Shown here in pieces: positions 8,310-8,947 of a stretch of DNA of 8,947 nt. Position 1 is the first letter of the stretch. Every line of letters starts with the position of its first letter. The translations under genes and the position numbers were made by a program. The notes under the pieces are model-generated. The model made no database searches and was not told the DNA's origin. It saw nothing but the letters and a program-made list of their open reading frames with translations. Source of the DNA: Patulibacter sp. (GTDB lineage Bacteria > Actinomycetota > Thermoleophilia > Solirubrobacterales > Solirubrobacteraceae). The stretch is from contig JALRCL010000907.1 of assembly GCA_023268575.1 (NCBI GenBank), forward strand, positions 1 to 8,947. Direction: 5' to 3'.

Positions 8310-8927
8310 TCAGGCCGGTGGGGCGGTGACGAGCGTCGCGCCCGCCTCGCGCAGCTCGGCGAGCGTCCGGTCGCCGTCGCCGGGACGCACCTCGACCGCG
8401 GCGATCGCGTCGGTGGCCACCGCGACGGCCAGCCCGCCGTCGAGCGCGTCGAGCGCCGTCGCGCGGACGCAGTAGTCGGTCGCCAGCCCGCAGACGACGA
8501 CGCGGCGCACCCGCCGCTCCCGCAGGAGGTCGAGCAGCCCGGTCCCGTCGAACGCCGAGTACGCGTCGCGGTCGGGGTCCTCGGCCTTGCTGACGACCGT
8601 CGCGCCGGCGAGGTCGAGCGCCGGGTGGATCTCGGCGCCGGGCGTACCGGCCACGCAGTGCGGTGGCCACGGTCCGCCGCGCTCGGCGAACGAGACGTGG
8701 TCGGTGGGATGCCAGTCGCGCGAAGCGACGATCGTCGCCCCGCCCGCGCGCGCGGCGCGCAGGAGGCGGGCGATCGGCGCGAGGACCCGATCGCCGGTCG
8801 GTACGCCGAGCGCGCCGCCCGGCAGGAAGTCGTGCTGGACGTCGACGACGACGAGCGCGTCGTCGGGCCCCAGCGCTGCGGGTCGAGCGAGGCGCTCGCG
8901 CAGCGCCAGGAGCTGCCCGGAGCGCAC
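8310..8927 (-). CDS. pncA: Nicotinamidase (isochorismatase-like hydrolase)
   Basis: The enzyme hydrolyses nicotinamide to nicotinate and ammonia in NAD salvage, and in this family also deamidates pyrazinamide. From the GTG at 8927 it has 205 residues. The catalytic triad is D29 (in VVVDVQHDF), K114 and C153 (in GLATDYCVRATA). The cis-peptide next to the active site corresponds to L148-A149. Metal ligands by comparison with M. tuberculosis PncA are D71, H73, H77 and H90 (in DWHPTDH and WPPHCVAGTPGAEIHP). The start is uncertain: most homologs begin two to four residues before the first strand, whereas here 24 residues precede VVVD and the frame continues open through 8947. The GTG at 8927 is therefore only the first start codon inside the window; the real start could lie to the right, or the protein could be fused to an upstream domain. 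It faces ogt tail to tail. Confidence 0.92.
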   Translation of the reverse strand: MRSGQLLALRERLARPAALGPDDALVVVDVQHDFLPGGALGVPTGDRVLAPIARLLRAARAGGATIVASRDWHPTDHVSFAERGGPWPPHCVAGTPGAEIHPALDLAGATVVSKAEDPDRDAYSAFDGTGLLDLLRERRVRRVVVCGLATDYCVRATALDALDGGLAVAVATDAIAAVEVRPGDGDRTLAELREAGATLVTAPPA

Positions 8928-8947
8928 GACCGGGGCGAACGTCGCCC

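Overview
The window is very GC-rich, and its genes strongly prefer G or C at third codon positions. Long spurious open frames on the opposite strands follow from this. Gene content and domain layouts suggest an actinobacterium in the broad sense: an Ada-AlkA fusion followed by an overlapping ogt as in Mycobacterium, an ECF sigma factor with a fused zinc finger and a long Pro/Ala tail, and a tRNA gene without encoded CCA. My best guess is a Thermoleophilia member (Solirubrobacterales/Patulibacter-like). This is inference; no rRNA or marker gene is present to fix it.

Layout, left to right. (1) Bases 1-1566, minus strand: the N-terminal 522 residues of a long-chain acyl-CoA synthetase, cut by the left edge. 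(2) 1692-2462, minus: a complete Nif3/YbgI-family dinuclear-metal protein. (3) 2463-2628: a divergent intergenic region with a TATGAT -10-like box pointing right. (4) 2629-4512, plus: a 627-residue ECF-type sigma factor fused to a zf-HC2-like motif, a hydrophobic segment and about 300 residues of Pro/Ala/Thr-rich low complexity. (5) 4505-4786, plus: a small unknown protein overlapping the sigma gene stop. (6) 4787-5067: two GC-rich hairpins, a tRNA-Pro(CGG) gene and a perfect 17-bp hairpin. (7) 5068-6156, plus: a nitronate monooxygenase-like FMN protein. (8) 6192-7718 and 7715-8269, plus: the adaptive-response pair, an Ada-AraC-AlkA fusion and an Ogt methyltransferase overlapping as ATGA. (9) 8310-8927, minus: a nicotinamidase whose reading frame stays open to the right edge.

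The clearest functional unit is the alkylation-repair operon. The Ada-type sensor/activator, the 3-methyladenine glycosylase and the O6-alkylguanine methyltransferase are encoded by two overlapping genes, and a nitronate-oxidising enzyme lies 35 bases upstream and may be co-transcribed. The most unusual object is the sigma factor: its probable inhibitory/metal-binding module and a possible membrane anchor are in the same polypeptide, and no separate anti-sigma gene is recognisable next to it. The remaining genes are metabolic housekeeping (fatty-acid activation, NAD salvage) with no evident link. I see no mobile element, CRISPR array or phage gene.
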